From: Chitinophagaceae bacterium
Lineage (GTDB): Bacteria; Bacteroidota; Bacteroidia; Chitinophagales; Chitinophagaceae
Reading direction: 5' to 3'
NCBI GenBank assembly: GCA_947504605.1
Contig: CANNJE010000005.1
Span: 1-64,000, forward strand
Length of the DNA stretch: 64,000 nucleotides
A program made the position numbers and the translations under genes. Under the pieces are notes generated by a model. It saw nothing but the letters and a program-made list of their open reading frames with translations. It was not told the origin of the DNA and made no database searches. Below are positions 43,870 through 54,080 of this stretch, in pieces; positions within the stretch are counted from its first letter, which is position 1; each line of letters begins with the position of its first letter.

Positions 43870-44304
43870 TTAATCTTTAATCAAAGGTTTATTGGTACGG
43901 AAACAAGTTCCTTTAAACAAAGCCACCACATGGTCATTCTGATTGGTAATACTAATATGGTATAACCCGGTAGATTTTCCATTGTGCAACTCTTTTGCTT
44001 CTGCAATTAAGATATCTCCCACATGTACTGGTTTGGTAAAGTTTATAGATGTATCTAACGCAACAGAAAGCACATTGCGGTTGTTGCATGCAAAGGCAAA
44101 GCAGCTGTCGGCCATTGAAAATGCAACGCCCCCATGAACAATTCCCAAACCATTGATCATCTCTGGCCTGATAGCCATTTTTATTTTACTATAACCCTCT
44201 TTTATTTCCAGCACTTCGATGCCAAGCCACTGGCTAAAAAGGTCATGCTGCATCATGTGCGCTACTACTTTTTCTGCTGCTAAATCTTTATTAGTTTCCA
44301 TCAT
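43870..44304 (-). CDS. paaI: Hotdog-fold acyl-CoA thioesterase, PaaI-like
   Basis: A 144-residue hotdog-fold protein. The active-site loop MINGLGIVHGGVAFSMAD (about 50-67) has the conserved HGG and Asp of PaaI thioesterases. PaaI hydrolyses aberrant hydroxylated phenylacetyl-CoA intermediates to spare CoA. It is located 21 bases upstream of paaY and 25 bases downstream of the enoyl-CoA hydratase-like gene, consistent with co-transcription. The N-terminal MMETNKDLAAEKVVAHMMQHD is typical too. Confidence 0.88.
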   Translation of the reverse strand: MMETNKDLAAEKVVAHMMQHDLFSQWLGIEVLEIKEGYSKIKMAIRPEMINGLGIVHGGVAFSMADSCFAFACNNRNVLSVALDTSINFTKPVHVGDILIAEAKELHNGKSTGLYHISITNQNDHVVALFKGTCFRTNKPLIKD

Positions 44305-44329
44305 TCATTTTTTACCTTGTATGTATCAA

Positions 44330-45106
44330 TTATTCTCCTTTAAACACCGGAACTCTCTTTTCAATAAATGCTTTTACGCCTTCATTATAATCGTATGTGT
44401 GTGCAGCTTTGTATTGTAATTCATCTTCTTTTAGTAATTGTTCTTCAAGTGAATTATTAAATGAGGCGTTTAATGCGGCTTTGGTATAGGCCAGTCCTTT
44501 TGTTGGCATTTGAGAAAGGGTTTCTGCAATTTTAAAACTTTCTGTTGCAAAGGTTTCATCTGGAAAAACTTTGTAAATCATCCCTATTCTTTCGGCTTCG
44601 GTTGCGTTTACTTTATCGCCCAGCATCATTAAGGCACTTGCTTTTGCGAAACCAATTAGTCTTGGCAATGTAAATGTGCCACCACTATCGGGTATCAATC
44701 CAATTTTACTAAATGCTTGAATAAAAGCGGCTGAAGAGGAAGCAACAACCACATCGCAGGCCAAAGCAATATTTGCTCCAGCTCCTGCTGCTACACCATT
44801 TACAGCGCATATAACGGGTTTTTCTATCAAACGAATTCTTGATACTATAGGATTATAATGCTCTGCAAGGATTACTTCAAAGCCCGGAGGATTTTCTCCA
44901 ACCAGCTCTCCAAGGTCTTGGCCTGCACAAAAAGCTTTGCCACTTCCTGTTAAATAAATTGCTCTAATGGCATCATCAGTTGTGCATTGATCAAGTATGT
45001 TTTGTAGCAAGAGGGCCATTTCACGGTTAAAGGCATTGAATTTCTCAGGCCTGTTAAGCGTAATAAGGGCGATATTATTTTTTACTTCAAAAAGTATCGA
45101 TGACAT
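44330..45106 (-). CDS. paaG: 2-(1,2-epoxy-1,2-dihydrophenyl)acetyl-CoA isomerase, PaaG-like
   Basis: A 258-residue crotonase-fold enzyme. The oxyanion-hole region is GKAFCAGQDLGELVG, and KIGLIPDSGGTFTLPRLIG contains the Asp (PDSGG) used as catalytic acid/base in PaaG. PaaG converts the ring epoxide to oxepin-CoA and later shifts a double bond. The ATG at 45106 was chosen because the upstream 46 residues of the longer frame are not crotonase-like. It lies downstream of paaD and upstream of paaI in the operon. A PaaF-like hydratase role cannot be fully excluded. Confidence 0.88.
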   Translation of the reverse strand: MSSILFEVKNNIALITLNRPEKFNAFNREMALLLQNILDQCTTDDAIRAIYLTGSGKAFCAGQDLGELVGENPPGFEVILAEHYNPIVSRIRLIEKPVICAVNGVAAGAGANIALACDVVVASSSAAFIQAFSKIGLIPDSGGTFTLPRLIGFAKASALMMLGDKVNATEAERIGMIYKVFPDETFATESFKIAETLSQMPTKGLAYTKAALNASFNNSLEEQLLKEDELQYKAAHTYDYNEGVKAFIEKRVPVFKGE

Positions 45107-45167
45107 ATTGTTTAAAGTTAATGATTTGTCCTTGCGGCAATTTACTAAACCTGTGCCGAGTAATAGA

Positions 45168-45659
45168 TTAATGACATTTAAAATAATCAAAAGGTTCTTT
45201 GCAATCGTAACATTGGTACAATGCTTTGCAGGCTGTGGATCCAAACTGGCTTAACAGTTTTGTGTTGTGAGAATGACATTGTGGACATTCAATATTTTCT
45301 TCCTTCATTCCTTTTTTGTCAGACTGATATTGCGGGGGAGCGATACCGTATTCCAATAGTTTTCTTTTCCCCTCTTCGCTCATCCAGTCGGTAGTCCATG
45401 CAGGAGAAAGAATGGAATGAAAGGTTATATTTTTGTACCCATGTTCTATCAACTTTAAACGAATGTCCATATTGATGGTATCCATGGCAGGGCAGCCTGA
45501 ATAAGTGGGTGTAATGGTTATTATAACTTCTCCGTTAATAATTTCTACTTTTCTGATAATGCCCAGATCATTTACAGACAATACAGGTACTTCGGGATCT
45601 GAAACCTGTTCAAGCAGTTTCCATATTTTTTGTTCTTCCTGTTTTTCTGTTGAAACCAT
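45168..45659 (-). CDS. paaD: Phenylacetyl-CoA epoxidase maturation protein PaaD
   Basis: A 163-residue MIP18/DUF59-family protein. The N-terminal domain has QVSDPEVPVLSVNDLGIIRKV and ITPTYSGCPAMDTI, which carries the conserved Cys used in iron-sulfur transfer. The C-terminal zinc-like region is CPQCHSHNTKLLSQFGSTAC ... YQCYDCKEPFDYFKCH, with the cysteine pairs at about 127, 130, 146 and 155 onwards. PaaD matures the iron-sulfur reductase PaaE or assembles the oxygenase. It sits 25 bases downstream of paaC. Confidence 0.92.
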   Translation of the reverse strand: MVSTEKQEEQKIWKLLEQVSDPEVPVLSVNDLGIIRKVEIINGEVIITITPTYSGCPAMDTINMDIRLKLIEHGYKNITFHSILSPAWTTDWMSEEGKRKLLEYGIAPPQYQSDKKGMKEENIECPQCHSHNTKLLSQFGSTACKALYQCYDCKEPFDYFKCH

Positions 45660-45684
45660 GGCTATTGATTAACGTTGTAAAAAA

Positions 45685-46452
45685 TTACCATTCAGCTCCC
45701 GGGTAGGTTCTTTGCAGGTATTGCATGTCGGATAAAATAAAGCCCATATGTTCGGTATGAATCCCGGTTTTTCCGCCTGTTTGCATAAATATATTTTCCG
45801 GAACCTTTAAGGTTGCTTCTTCTAAAACAATCTTTATTTTAGAGATCCATTTTTCTTTTATTGTTGAGTAATCTATAAAATTTTTCTCGTAGTCTGCAGG
45901 TATAAAAAATTCACCTGTGTATTGCCATATGTTTTGCAGGGCTTTGTTTATTTTTTCAAAACTTTCGGTTGTACCATCTCCAAGTCTGATCACCCATTCG
46001 CTGCTCCATTTTACATGGTAGGTGGTTTCTTTAATTGATTTTTCGGCGATTGCCGCCAGTTGTGTATCAGCACCAGTTTGTAAGTGTTTGAATACTTCAT
46101 ACTGGTATACGCTGTAAAAAAACTGTCTTAGCACAATTTGTGCCCAGTCAATATTGGGTATTTCGGTGATGAGCAGATTTTTATATTCTCTTTCTGTTCT
46201 TAGATAAGCAAGGCTGTCTTCAGTAGCAGTATTGCCAGTTATCAAAGCTGCATATTGATAAAAATTTCTTGCTTGCCCCAGAAGGTCTAGTGTAATATTG
46301 GTGATGGCAATATCCTGTTCCAGGATTGGTCCGTATGCGCAGCATTCTCCATTTCTTTGTGCAAGAATGAGATTGGTATCTGCAAGGTGCAGGGTGTAGT
46401 TGAGAAGTTGATTCATTTCTACGTTACTATTATCCATTAATAAATTATTCAT
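45685..46452 (-). CDS. paaC: Phenylacetyl-CoA epoxidase subunit PaaC
   Basis: A 255-residue ferritin-like structural partner of PaaA. Family features: LHLADTNLILAQRNGECCAYGPILEQDIAITNITLDLLGQARNFY (in part: GPILEQDIAITNITLDLLGQ), REYKNLLITEIPNIDWAQ and VKWSSEWVIRLGDGTTES. It lacks a complete di-iron site and stabilises PaaA in the alpha2-beta2-type complex. It begins 7 bases after the paaB stop. An internal ATG at 46416 (Met13) would give a more typical N terminus. Confidence 0.92.
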   Translation of the reverse strand: MNNLLMDNSNVEMNQLLNYTLHLADTNLILAQRNGECCAYGPILEQDIAITNITLDLLGQARNFYQYAALITGNTATEDSLAYLRTEREYKNLLITEIPNIDWAQIVLRQFFYSVYQYEVFKHLQTGADTQLAAIAEKSIKETTYHVKWSSEWVIRLGDGTTESFEKINKALQNIWQYTGEFFIPADYEKNFIDYSTIKEKWISKIKIVLEEATLKVPENIFMQTGGKTGIHTEHMGFILSDMQYLQRTYPGAEW

Positions 46453-46459
46453 TATTTTA

Positions 46460-46843
46460 TTACATATGCTTTACTTCATCTGGCAAATCATAAAAGGTAG
46501 GATGCCTGTAAACTTTATCTTCTGCAGGAGTATAAAAACTTTCTGCATCATCGGGGTTACTGGCATGAATGTATTTGCTTTCAACCACCCAAAGGCTTAC
46601 ACCTTCCTGCCGTCTTGTATAAACGTCGCGGGCATTTTCAATGGCCATGGTTGCATCGGCAGCATGAAGACTTCCAGCATGCTTATGATCAAGGCCCTGC
46701 TTGCTGCGGATAAATACTTCCCACAGCGGCCAGGTATCTTTACTTTCAGTAGCCGGGGCGGCAGTATTTTTTACATCACTGGCACCTGCTGTTACTTCAG
46801 GAATATCGCCATATAAAAACTTTTTAATAAAATATGTATTCAT
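46460..46843 (-). CDS. paaB: Phenylacetyl-CoA epoxidase subunit PaaB
   Basis: A 127-residue protein. It has WPLWEVFIRSKQGLDHKHAG (about 40-59), ENARDVYTRRQEGVSLWVV and SKYIHASNPDD, which are the conserved elements of PaaB. The protein is needed for activity of the PaaABCE multicomponent oxygenase and bridges PaaAC units. Its N terminus is longer than in enterobacterial PaaB (about 95 residues), with a 30-residue Ala/Lys/Thr-rich stretch, which is common in Bacteroidota. It is separated from paaA by an unrelated gene (46849). Confidence 0.92.
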   Translation of the reverse strand: MNTYFIKKFLYGDIPEVTAGASDVKNTAAPATESKDTWPLWEVFIRSKQGLDHKHAGSLHAADATMAIENARDVYTRRQEGVSLWVVESKYIHASNPDDAESFYTPAEDKVYRHPTFYDLPDEVKHM

Positions 46844-46848
46844 GATTG

Positions 46849-47265
46849 TTATTTTATTACTTGAATGTTATAAGATTTGTATTTAGATGAATCATCTTTA
46901 CTGATTTCCTCTCCATAAAATCTGTATTGTTTAATTATGGTATTTCCTGTTTTTAGCGGAATCAATATTAGGTCTTTGTCAATACTTCCACCATCCATGT
47001 TGTCGGGATTATTATCTGTTGTTTCTATCCTAATCAGTTTAATCAAATCCATGCTGTCTGTAACATCAAATCGGGTGCTGTGTTCAAATTCGCATCCACG
47101 GCAAGTACTTTCTGCTATCAAAAGGGTATCGATTAATTTCACTTTGTTAACCTTGTCTGAAGAAAGTAAAATGTAAGGGCTGTTTTTTTCTACTGATTTA
47201 TGTGTGAAATAATTATAGAAAAAAATAAGAGCACAGATACTGATGAACATGATGAGTTTTTTCAT
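46849..47265 (-). CDS. Unknown exported/membrane-anchored protein inside the paa operon
   Basis: A 138-residue protein with an N-terminal hydrophobic segment ([20 protein letters not shown]), probably an anchor. The rest is hydrophilic, with a CRGC motif (about 55-58) in AESTCRGCEFEHSTR and an Asp-rich part (ETTDNNPDNMDGGSIDKD). It shows no similarity that I recognise to any Paa protein. Its start overlaps the paaA stop by one base (TAATG), and paaB starts 5 bases after its stop, so it is firmly inside the operon. CRGC could bind metal or form a disulfide in the periplasm. Function unknown. Confidence 0.7.
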   Translation of the reverse strand: MKKLIMFISICALIFFYNYFTHKSVEKNSPYILLSSDKVNKVKLIDTLLIAESTCRGCEFEHSTRFDVTDSMDLIKLIRIETTDNNPDNMDGGSIDKDLILIPLKTGNTIIKQYRFYGEEISKDDSSKYKSYNIQVIK

Positions 47266-48206
47266 TATGCTGCTGTTTGTTTATTTTTTTTCTTTTCGGC
47301 ATAGGCTATTGCTGCTTCCCTAACCCACGCACCTTCATTATGTGCTTTATTTCTGGCATCCAGTCGTTGTCTGTTGCAGGGGCCATTTCCTTTTACAACA
47401 CTCCAAAACTCTTCCCAGTTTATTTCACCATAATCGTAGTGTTTTTTTTCTTCATTCCATTTAAGATCAGGGTCAGGTAATTTCATTCCAAGGAGTTTGA
47501 TCTGTTCTGCAATCATGTCTACAAAGTTCTGACGCAGCTCATCATTGGTTTTGCGTTTTATCTTCCACTTCATACTTTGATCGCTGTTGGTACTTTCACT
47601 GTCTTTAGGTCCAAACATCATCAGGCTTGGCCACCACCACCGGTTAATAGCATCCTGGCACATGGCTTTTTGTTCATCGGTTCCTTTGGATAACACCAAC
47701 AAGCTTTCAAAGCCCTGACGCTGGTGAAAACTTTCTTCTTTACAAATTCTTACCATTGCTCTAGCATATGGACCATAACTGGTTCTGCAAAGCATAACCT
47801 GATTTAGTATGGCAGCACCATCTACCAACCAGCCAACAGCCCCCATATCAGCCCATGTAAGGGTAGGGTAATTAAATATGGACGAGTATTTTGCCTTGCC
47901 GCTGTTAAGATCGTCAATCATTTGTTCTCTGCCGGTGCCTAGGGTTTCAGCAGCTGCATATAAATAAAGACCATGACCACCCTCGTCCTGTACTTTTGCA
48001 ATAAGGATGGCTTTGCGTTTTAAGGAAGGTGCTCTGCTTATCCAGTTGCTTTCCGGCAGCATACCAACTACTTCGCTGTGCGCATGCTGGCTTATCTGTC
48101 TAGTATTTGTTTTTCTATATGCTTCAGGCATCCAGTCTCTTGGCTCAATCTTAATTTCATTATCAATTTTATTCTGGAATGCTTTTTCTAAATCCTCTAT
48201 TGGCAT
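47265..48206 (-). CDS. paaA: Phenylacetyl-CoA epoxidase catalytic subunit PaaA
   Basis: Di-iron oxygenase subunit that epoxidises the ring of phenylacetyl-CoA. It has 313 residues, the usual length. Two ferritin-like ExxH sites are visible: [17 protein letters not shown] and [13 protein letters not shown]. Characteristic segments [19 protein letters not shown] and [14 protein letters not shown] are present. The C-terminal part [22 protein letters not shown] is typical. The stop overlaps the next gene start by one base. It lies 72 bases downstream of paaE. Confidence 0.95.
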   Translation of the reverse strand: MPIEDLEKAFQNKIDNEIKIEPRDWMPEAYRKTNTRQISQHAHSEVVGMLPESNWISRAPSLKRKAILIAKVQDEGGHGLYLYAAAETLGTGREQMIDDLNSGKAKYSSIFNYPTLTWADMGAVGWLVDGAAILNQVMLCRTSYGPYARAMVRICKEESFHQRQGFESLLVLSKGTDEQKAMCQDAINRWWWPSLMMFGPKDSESTNSDQSMKWKIKRKTNDELRQNFVDMIAEQIKLLGMKLPDPDLKWNEEKKHYDYGEINWEEFWSVVKGNGPCNRQRLDARNKAHNEGAWVREAAIAYAEKKKNKQTAA

Positions 48207-48278
48207 AACTGGTATTTGAATGTGAAAATAATAAAACAGAATAGTGTTTATTAGTAATTTTTGTTTACGTTTTTATAA

Positions 48279-49361
48279 TTATTTAATATCAAAATCGATG
48301 ACTACATTTTCGCTTATCGGGTGGCTTTGGCAGGTAAGTATAAAGCCTTGTTCAACCTCTTCTGGTTCCAGAGCATAGTTCACATCCATACTTACTTGTC
48401 CACTTACTAATTTTGCTCTGCAGGAACAACATACCCCGCCTTTACATGCATACGGTAGGTCAGCGCCTTGGCTGAGTGCGGCGTCTAAAATATTAGATCC
48501 ATTTCGGCCAAGTGTAAAATCAAAGCTGCGTCCGTCGAGTTTTACAGTGATACTGCTTTGAGGACCACTATCTTTAGCAGCGATGCTGGCGCTACTCTTT
48601 TTTGTGGTATTGCTTTGGCCAGGAGTTGTAAATAATTCAAAATGGATGGTTTGTTTATCAATACCCAATTCTTCAAAGAATTCACCGGCTGCAAAAATCA
48701 TTTGTTCGGGGCCACACAAATAAATACTGTTAAACGATTTATAGGGAAGTAAATCTTGCAATGCTGTTAGTTTGGTCTTATCGATGCGTCCATAATTAAT
48801 GTCGGCATCTGTTTTTTCTCTGCTAAGAATATTGATAAAATTAAACCGCTCCATGTATTTATTTTTAAGACCTTCCAATTCTTCAAAAAAGATAATAGAA
48901 GAGCGACTTTTATTTCCGTAAACCAATGTGAATGCACTTTTAGGTTCTGTTTGGAGTGTATGTTTAATGATGGATACAATAGGAGTGATACCACTACCGG
49001 CAGCAATTGCTAGGTAAGTACCAACTCCACTGATTGCTTTTTTAGCATTAAATTTTCCAACAGGAGGTAGTACTTCCAGTATATCTCCCTTTTTCAAATA
49101 TTCGTTGGCAAATGAAGAGAACAACCCTCCTTCTACTTTTTTTATAGCCACTTTTATTTCTTTTTCATAAGGGGCTGTGCACAAAGAATAGGAACGTCTT
49201 AATTCATTATTGTTAATCGTTTTTTTTATAATAATATTCTGACCTTCTTTATATAAAAACAGATCACTTAGTGACTCAGGTATTTCAAAACATACCGAAA
49301 TACAATCAGAAGTTTCTTTTTGTATTTTCTTAATTTTAAGCGAGTGAAAATGAACTGCCAT
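48279..49361 (-). CDS. paaE: Phenylacetyl-CoA epoxidase reductase PaaE
   Basis: NAD(P)H-ferredoxin-type reductase feeding electrons to PaaA, 360 residues. The order is an FAD-binding domain (1-100, NNELRRSYSLCTAPYE with the RxYS motif), NAD-binding domain (ISGVGTYLAIAAGSGITPI, YLCGPEQMIF) and a C-terminal plant-type 2Fe-2S ferredoxin domain, with cysteines in LPYACKGGVCCSCRAKLVSG and FILTCQSHP. Its start abuts the tetR stop by one base, making it the first enzyme gene of the operon. Confidence 0.95.
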   Translation of the reverse strand: MAVHFHSLKIKKIQKETSDCISVCFEIPESLSDLFLYKEGQNIIIKKTINNNELRRSYSLCTAPYEKEIKVAIKKVEGGLFSSFANEYLKKGDILEVLPPVGKFNAKKAISGVGTYLAIAAGSGITPIVSIIKHTLQTEPKSAFTLVYGNKSRSSIIFFEELEGLKNKYMERFNFINILSREKTDADINYGRIDKTKLTALQDLLPYKSFNSIYLCGPEQMIFAAGEFFEELGIDKQTIHFELFTTPGQSNTTKKSSASIAAKDSGPQSSITVKLDGRSFDFTLGRNGSNILDAALSQGADLPYACKGGVCCSCRAKLVSGQVSMDVNYALEPEEVEQGFILTCQSHPISENVVIDFDIK

Positions 49362-49955
49362 TTATATATTAGTTAAACCTGTTAATAATTGATTGACCAT
49401 ATTGTTTTCCAATTCTTCTACCGAGATATCTTTTTTCTGTCGTTGCCAGAATTCAACTCCTCTAACAGCAGAAAGAATTGTAAGTACTGATACATAAGGA
49501 TGAACATTTTTTAATTCCTTTTTTAAAATTCCTTCCTTAACCAGTTGAACCATTTTGTTTTCATAAACTCTTCGTTGTTTTAAGAAATCACTTAAATAAG
49601 GTTCATCCAGGTATTTCCATTCGTTGTTGGCTACATATACTTCATCAAAGGAGTGTACCATCATTTTTATGTGGAAGCGGATAAGCTGCTCAAGTTTTTT
49701 TGTGTTAGATACTTTTGAAAGTTCTACCTCTTGTAGCTGAAGGGTAAACTCATTGGCTACACTGAAACAAATATGCTGCAACAATTCGCTTTTGCTAACA
49801 ATATGATTGTAGAGGCTGGGTGCCTCCACCCCTATAGTTAACGCAAGCTCTCTCATGGAACTTGCTTTAAATCCTTTTAATCTGAACAGGGCTGCTGCTT
49901 TTTTCAGAATGACGTCTTTTTTAGAGCCGTTTGCAATTGCTTTTATATTTCCCAT
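49362..49955 (-). CDS. TetR family regulator, probable PaaR-type repressor
   Basis: A 197-residue TetR protein. The helix-turn-helix lies at about 15-60 (VILKKAAALFRLKGFKASSMRELALTIGVEAPSLYNHIVSKSELL; in part: GFKASSMRELALTIGVEAPS). The ligand-binding C-terminal domain shows the helical pattern of TetR_C family members. It is transcribed as the first gene of the paa operon, and a palindrome overlapping its own -7 box (49966-49988) supports autoregulation. PaaR-type repressors respond to phenylacetyl-CoA; that ligand is inferred from position. Confidence 0.9.
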   Translation of the reverse strand: MGNIKAIANGSKKDVILKKAAALFRLKGFKASSMRELALTIGVEAPSLYNHIVSKSELLQHICFSVANEFTLQLQEVELSKVSNTKKLEQLIRFHIKMMVHSFDEVYVANNEWKYLDEPYLSDFLKQRRVYENKMVQLVKEGILKKELKNVHPYVSVLTILSAVRGVEFWQRQKKDISVEELENNMVNQLLTGLTNI

Positions 49956-49965
49956 AATATCATAA

Positions 49966-49988
49966 CAAAACTAACGCTTATTAGTTTT
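49966..49988 (-). promoter_or_regulatory. Promoter box and TetR operator upstream of the paa operon
   Basis: The plus strand has AAAACTAA (49967-49974), a six-base spacer and TTAGTTTT (49981-49988): a perfect eight-base inverted repeat. On the minus strand TAGTTTTG (49973-49966), a full -7 match, lies inside the repeat. A bound TetR protein would therefore block transcription. The site is 11 bases upstream of the tetR start. The following 49989-50448 is AT-rich and shows no gene. Confidence 0.6.
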
Positions 49989-50448
49989 TAAGTAGCTTAA
50001 AAAATTAATTTTTTACCTCTGTATATATAAATATGCAAATATATTTTTTAGGAAATATATTTTCTGAAAATTTTATAGCTATGGCGGAGAAAATTGGATC
50101 ATTACAATGTAAATAATAATTCAAATACAGTTATAGTTGTTCAAATCATGGGAAGTTATAAGTTTGGCCAGTTTTTCAACCAAAAAAGCTAAAATCGCCT
50201 AAAGAAAGCCTATTAATCAACAATTCAAACGAATAATTTGCCTAAAATTTAAGAATTACAAAAATAATTATTAAAAAATTAAAGAAAAGTGCTACTTTTA
50301 CAACCTACCGTATTCGATAGACCTCTCCAATATTATCTTATTAAAAGCTTTCAGGGCAATTTCTACCTTCCAATATTCCGACAACAATTCATTATTAAGT
50401 ATTTTATATATACCTCAACTTTTTTCTTGTGGTTTCAGAGGTAAGCAA

Positions 50449-50480
50449 GGCCGGTGATTTTTATCACTGGCCATTTTTTT
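50449..50480 (+). terminator. Plus-strand terminator without an annotated gene
   Basis: GGCCGGTGA (50449-50457) and TCACTGGCC (50464-50472) form a nine-pair stem (one G-U) followed by seven Ts on the plus strand only. No plus-strand protein gene lies upstream within 500 bases. It may end a small RNA starting near the TACTTTTA box around 50293, or serve the minus-strand gene weakly. Confidence 0.65.
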
Positions 50481-50488
50481 AAGTTGAA

Positions 50489-51151
50489 TTAATCAAGTGA
50501 ACGATTAATAAAATCAATTAAAGGTTTTACAGCTTTGAAAGATTTAGTGAGATCGCCTATAAAAGTTTTGCTTTTAAGTTCTGTATCGGAAATTTGTTTC
50601 ATTGCCACAAAACTTTTCAGCTTTAGAAATTCAAGGGCAGGATTATTTTCATCATAACCTTTTGGTGGTCTAACAAGACTATTGCTTTTATCAATGCCCT
50701 TTCGGAATTGTTTTTTAAAACTGATATTTCCAATAATCTTTTTCCACTCGTCAAAATTGTAGTCTATCTCCTGCCTTATTTTTGAAAGACCTTCTCCTTC
50801 TGGCATCCAAACTCCTGCTGCAATAAAGCTTTGGCCTGGCTCTATGTGAACATAATAACCGGCACCCGTTCCTTTTTTACCAGCTCTGTTAAAGTAGGCA
50901 GCCATGTTGTTTTTATAAGGACGTTTATCTTTACTAAAACGCACATCACGGTTTATTCTGAAAATACATTCTTTAGCCGTCAGATTGTTGATATCAGGGT
51001 CAAGGGAGCCAATTGCAACAATCATTTCTTCGACGGAAGTAATAAAAGCAGTTCTTGCATCATCGTATCTTTTTTTATTGGCATCAAACCAAACTTTACT
51101 ATTATTTAATTTGATGTCTTTTAAAAATTCTAGTGTTATTTTTTGGATCAT
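50489..51151 (-). CDS. DUF2461 (TIGR02453 family) protein
   Basis: A 220-residue soluble protein. The family pattern is clear: LEFLKDIKLNNSKVWFDANKKRYDDAR (in part: LNNSKVWFDANKKRYDDAR), ECIFRINRDVRFSKDKRPYKNNMAAYF and GAGYYVHIEPGQSFIAAGVWMP. The family is widespread and has no established biochemical function. The ATG at 51151 is preferred, because upstream residues of the longer frame do not match. Terminator-like sequence follows the stop on the minus strand. Confidence 0.88.
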   Translation of the reverse strand: MIQKITLEFLKDIKLNNSKVWFDANKKRYDDARTAFITSVEEMIVAIGSLDPDINNLTAKECIFRINRDVRFSKDKRPYKNNMAAYFNRAGKKGTGAGYYVHIEPGQSFIAAGVWMPEGEGLSKIRQEIDYNFDEWKKIIGNISFKKQFRKGIDKSNSLVRPPKGYDENNPALEFLKLKSFVAMKQISDTELKSKTFIGDLTKSFKAVKPLIDFINRSLD

Positions 51152-51230
51152 TTGAATAGGTAATTGAGTTGGTAAAATTAAAAAAGCCATCTCGTATTAG
51201 AGACAGCTATTTAAAAATATAGATGGGGCC

Positions 51231-51791
51231 TTAAATTCTCCCCCAGTTTTCTCCACTTTTAATACGATATAAAGTCATTTCGCTAACGGCGTACTTTTCT
51301 GCCATTTGTTTATATGTTAATTTTCTTTTAGGATTAGCAATAGTAGCTTTGATCGTTCTAACCTGTGCGGCGCTTAGTTTTAAGCCCTTTGTACGGGTGG
51401 CCTGGCGCTCTTTGTAGGCAATTTTATCAGGGCTGTTCTGCTGGTGCGTACCTACCTCAATAGTTGAGGACCATTTTAGATTTTTAAAGTTATTGTCTTT
51501 TTTATTGTGGTTTAAATGGATAACAAATTTGTGTTTGGGAGATTTTTTTGAACAAAATAATTTTGCAATTTCTCTGTGTATGTAAATTGTTCCGTTACCA
51601 CCTTCTATATGAAGATTGAGTGTACAATATCCTGAGGTGACAGAGCCATTCAACAGTTTGCCATCTGTTAAAATATCTTCTGTATAGCTGGCGGTACGGC
51701 CATGATTGGAAACTGCATATTTTTTTCTCAGGGTTTTATATCCTGCAAATTGAATCTGTTTCCAAACTTCTCCTGCATTTTTTTTGATCAT
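51231..51791 (-). CDS. Free-standing NUMOD4/HNH endonuclease-like protein with HTH
   Basis: A 186-residue protein. The N-terminal NUMOD4-like region (GEVWKQIQFAGYKTLRKKYAVSNHGR) is followed by a HNH_3-type region at 85-107 (KHKFVIHLNHNKKDNNFKNL then KW), typical of phage and homing-type nucleases. The C-terminal 45 residues (LSAAQVRTIKATIANPKRKL ... YKQMAEKYAVSEMTLYRIKSGE) form a helix-turn-helix for DNA recognition. In canonical HNH_3 the core reads VHHIDGNKxNN; here it reads VIHLNHNKKDNN, so the catalytic His positions differ (Ile for the first His). It could be a mobile-element relic or a domesticated nuclease. Confidence 0.8.
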   Translation of the reverse strand: MIKKNAGEVWKQIQFAGYKTLRKKYAVSNHGRTASYTEDILTDGKLLNGSVTSGYCTLNLHIEGGNGTIYIHREIAKLFCSKKSPKHKFVIHLNHNKKDNNFKNLKWSSTIEVGTHQQNSPDKIAYKERQATRTKGLKLSAAQVRTIKATIANPKRKLTYKQMAEKYAVSEMTLYRIKSGENWGRI

Positions 51792-51882
51792 AACATGCTG
51801 TTTTTATTATTAATAAACTTTCAGATGTTTTTCAAGAGGAATACCTTTGGATACGGGACTATAAATATAATATTTTATTTAA

Positions 51883-54030
<2,148 letters not shown>

Positions 54031-54080
54031 TTAAATATCGTAAAAAGGTAAAGTTATTTGTAACTGTAATTTGAAGTGGA

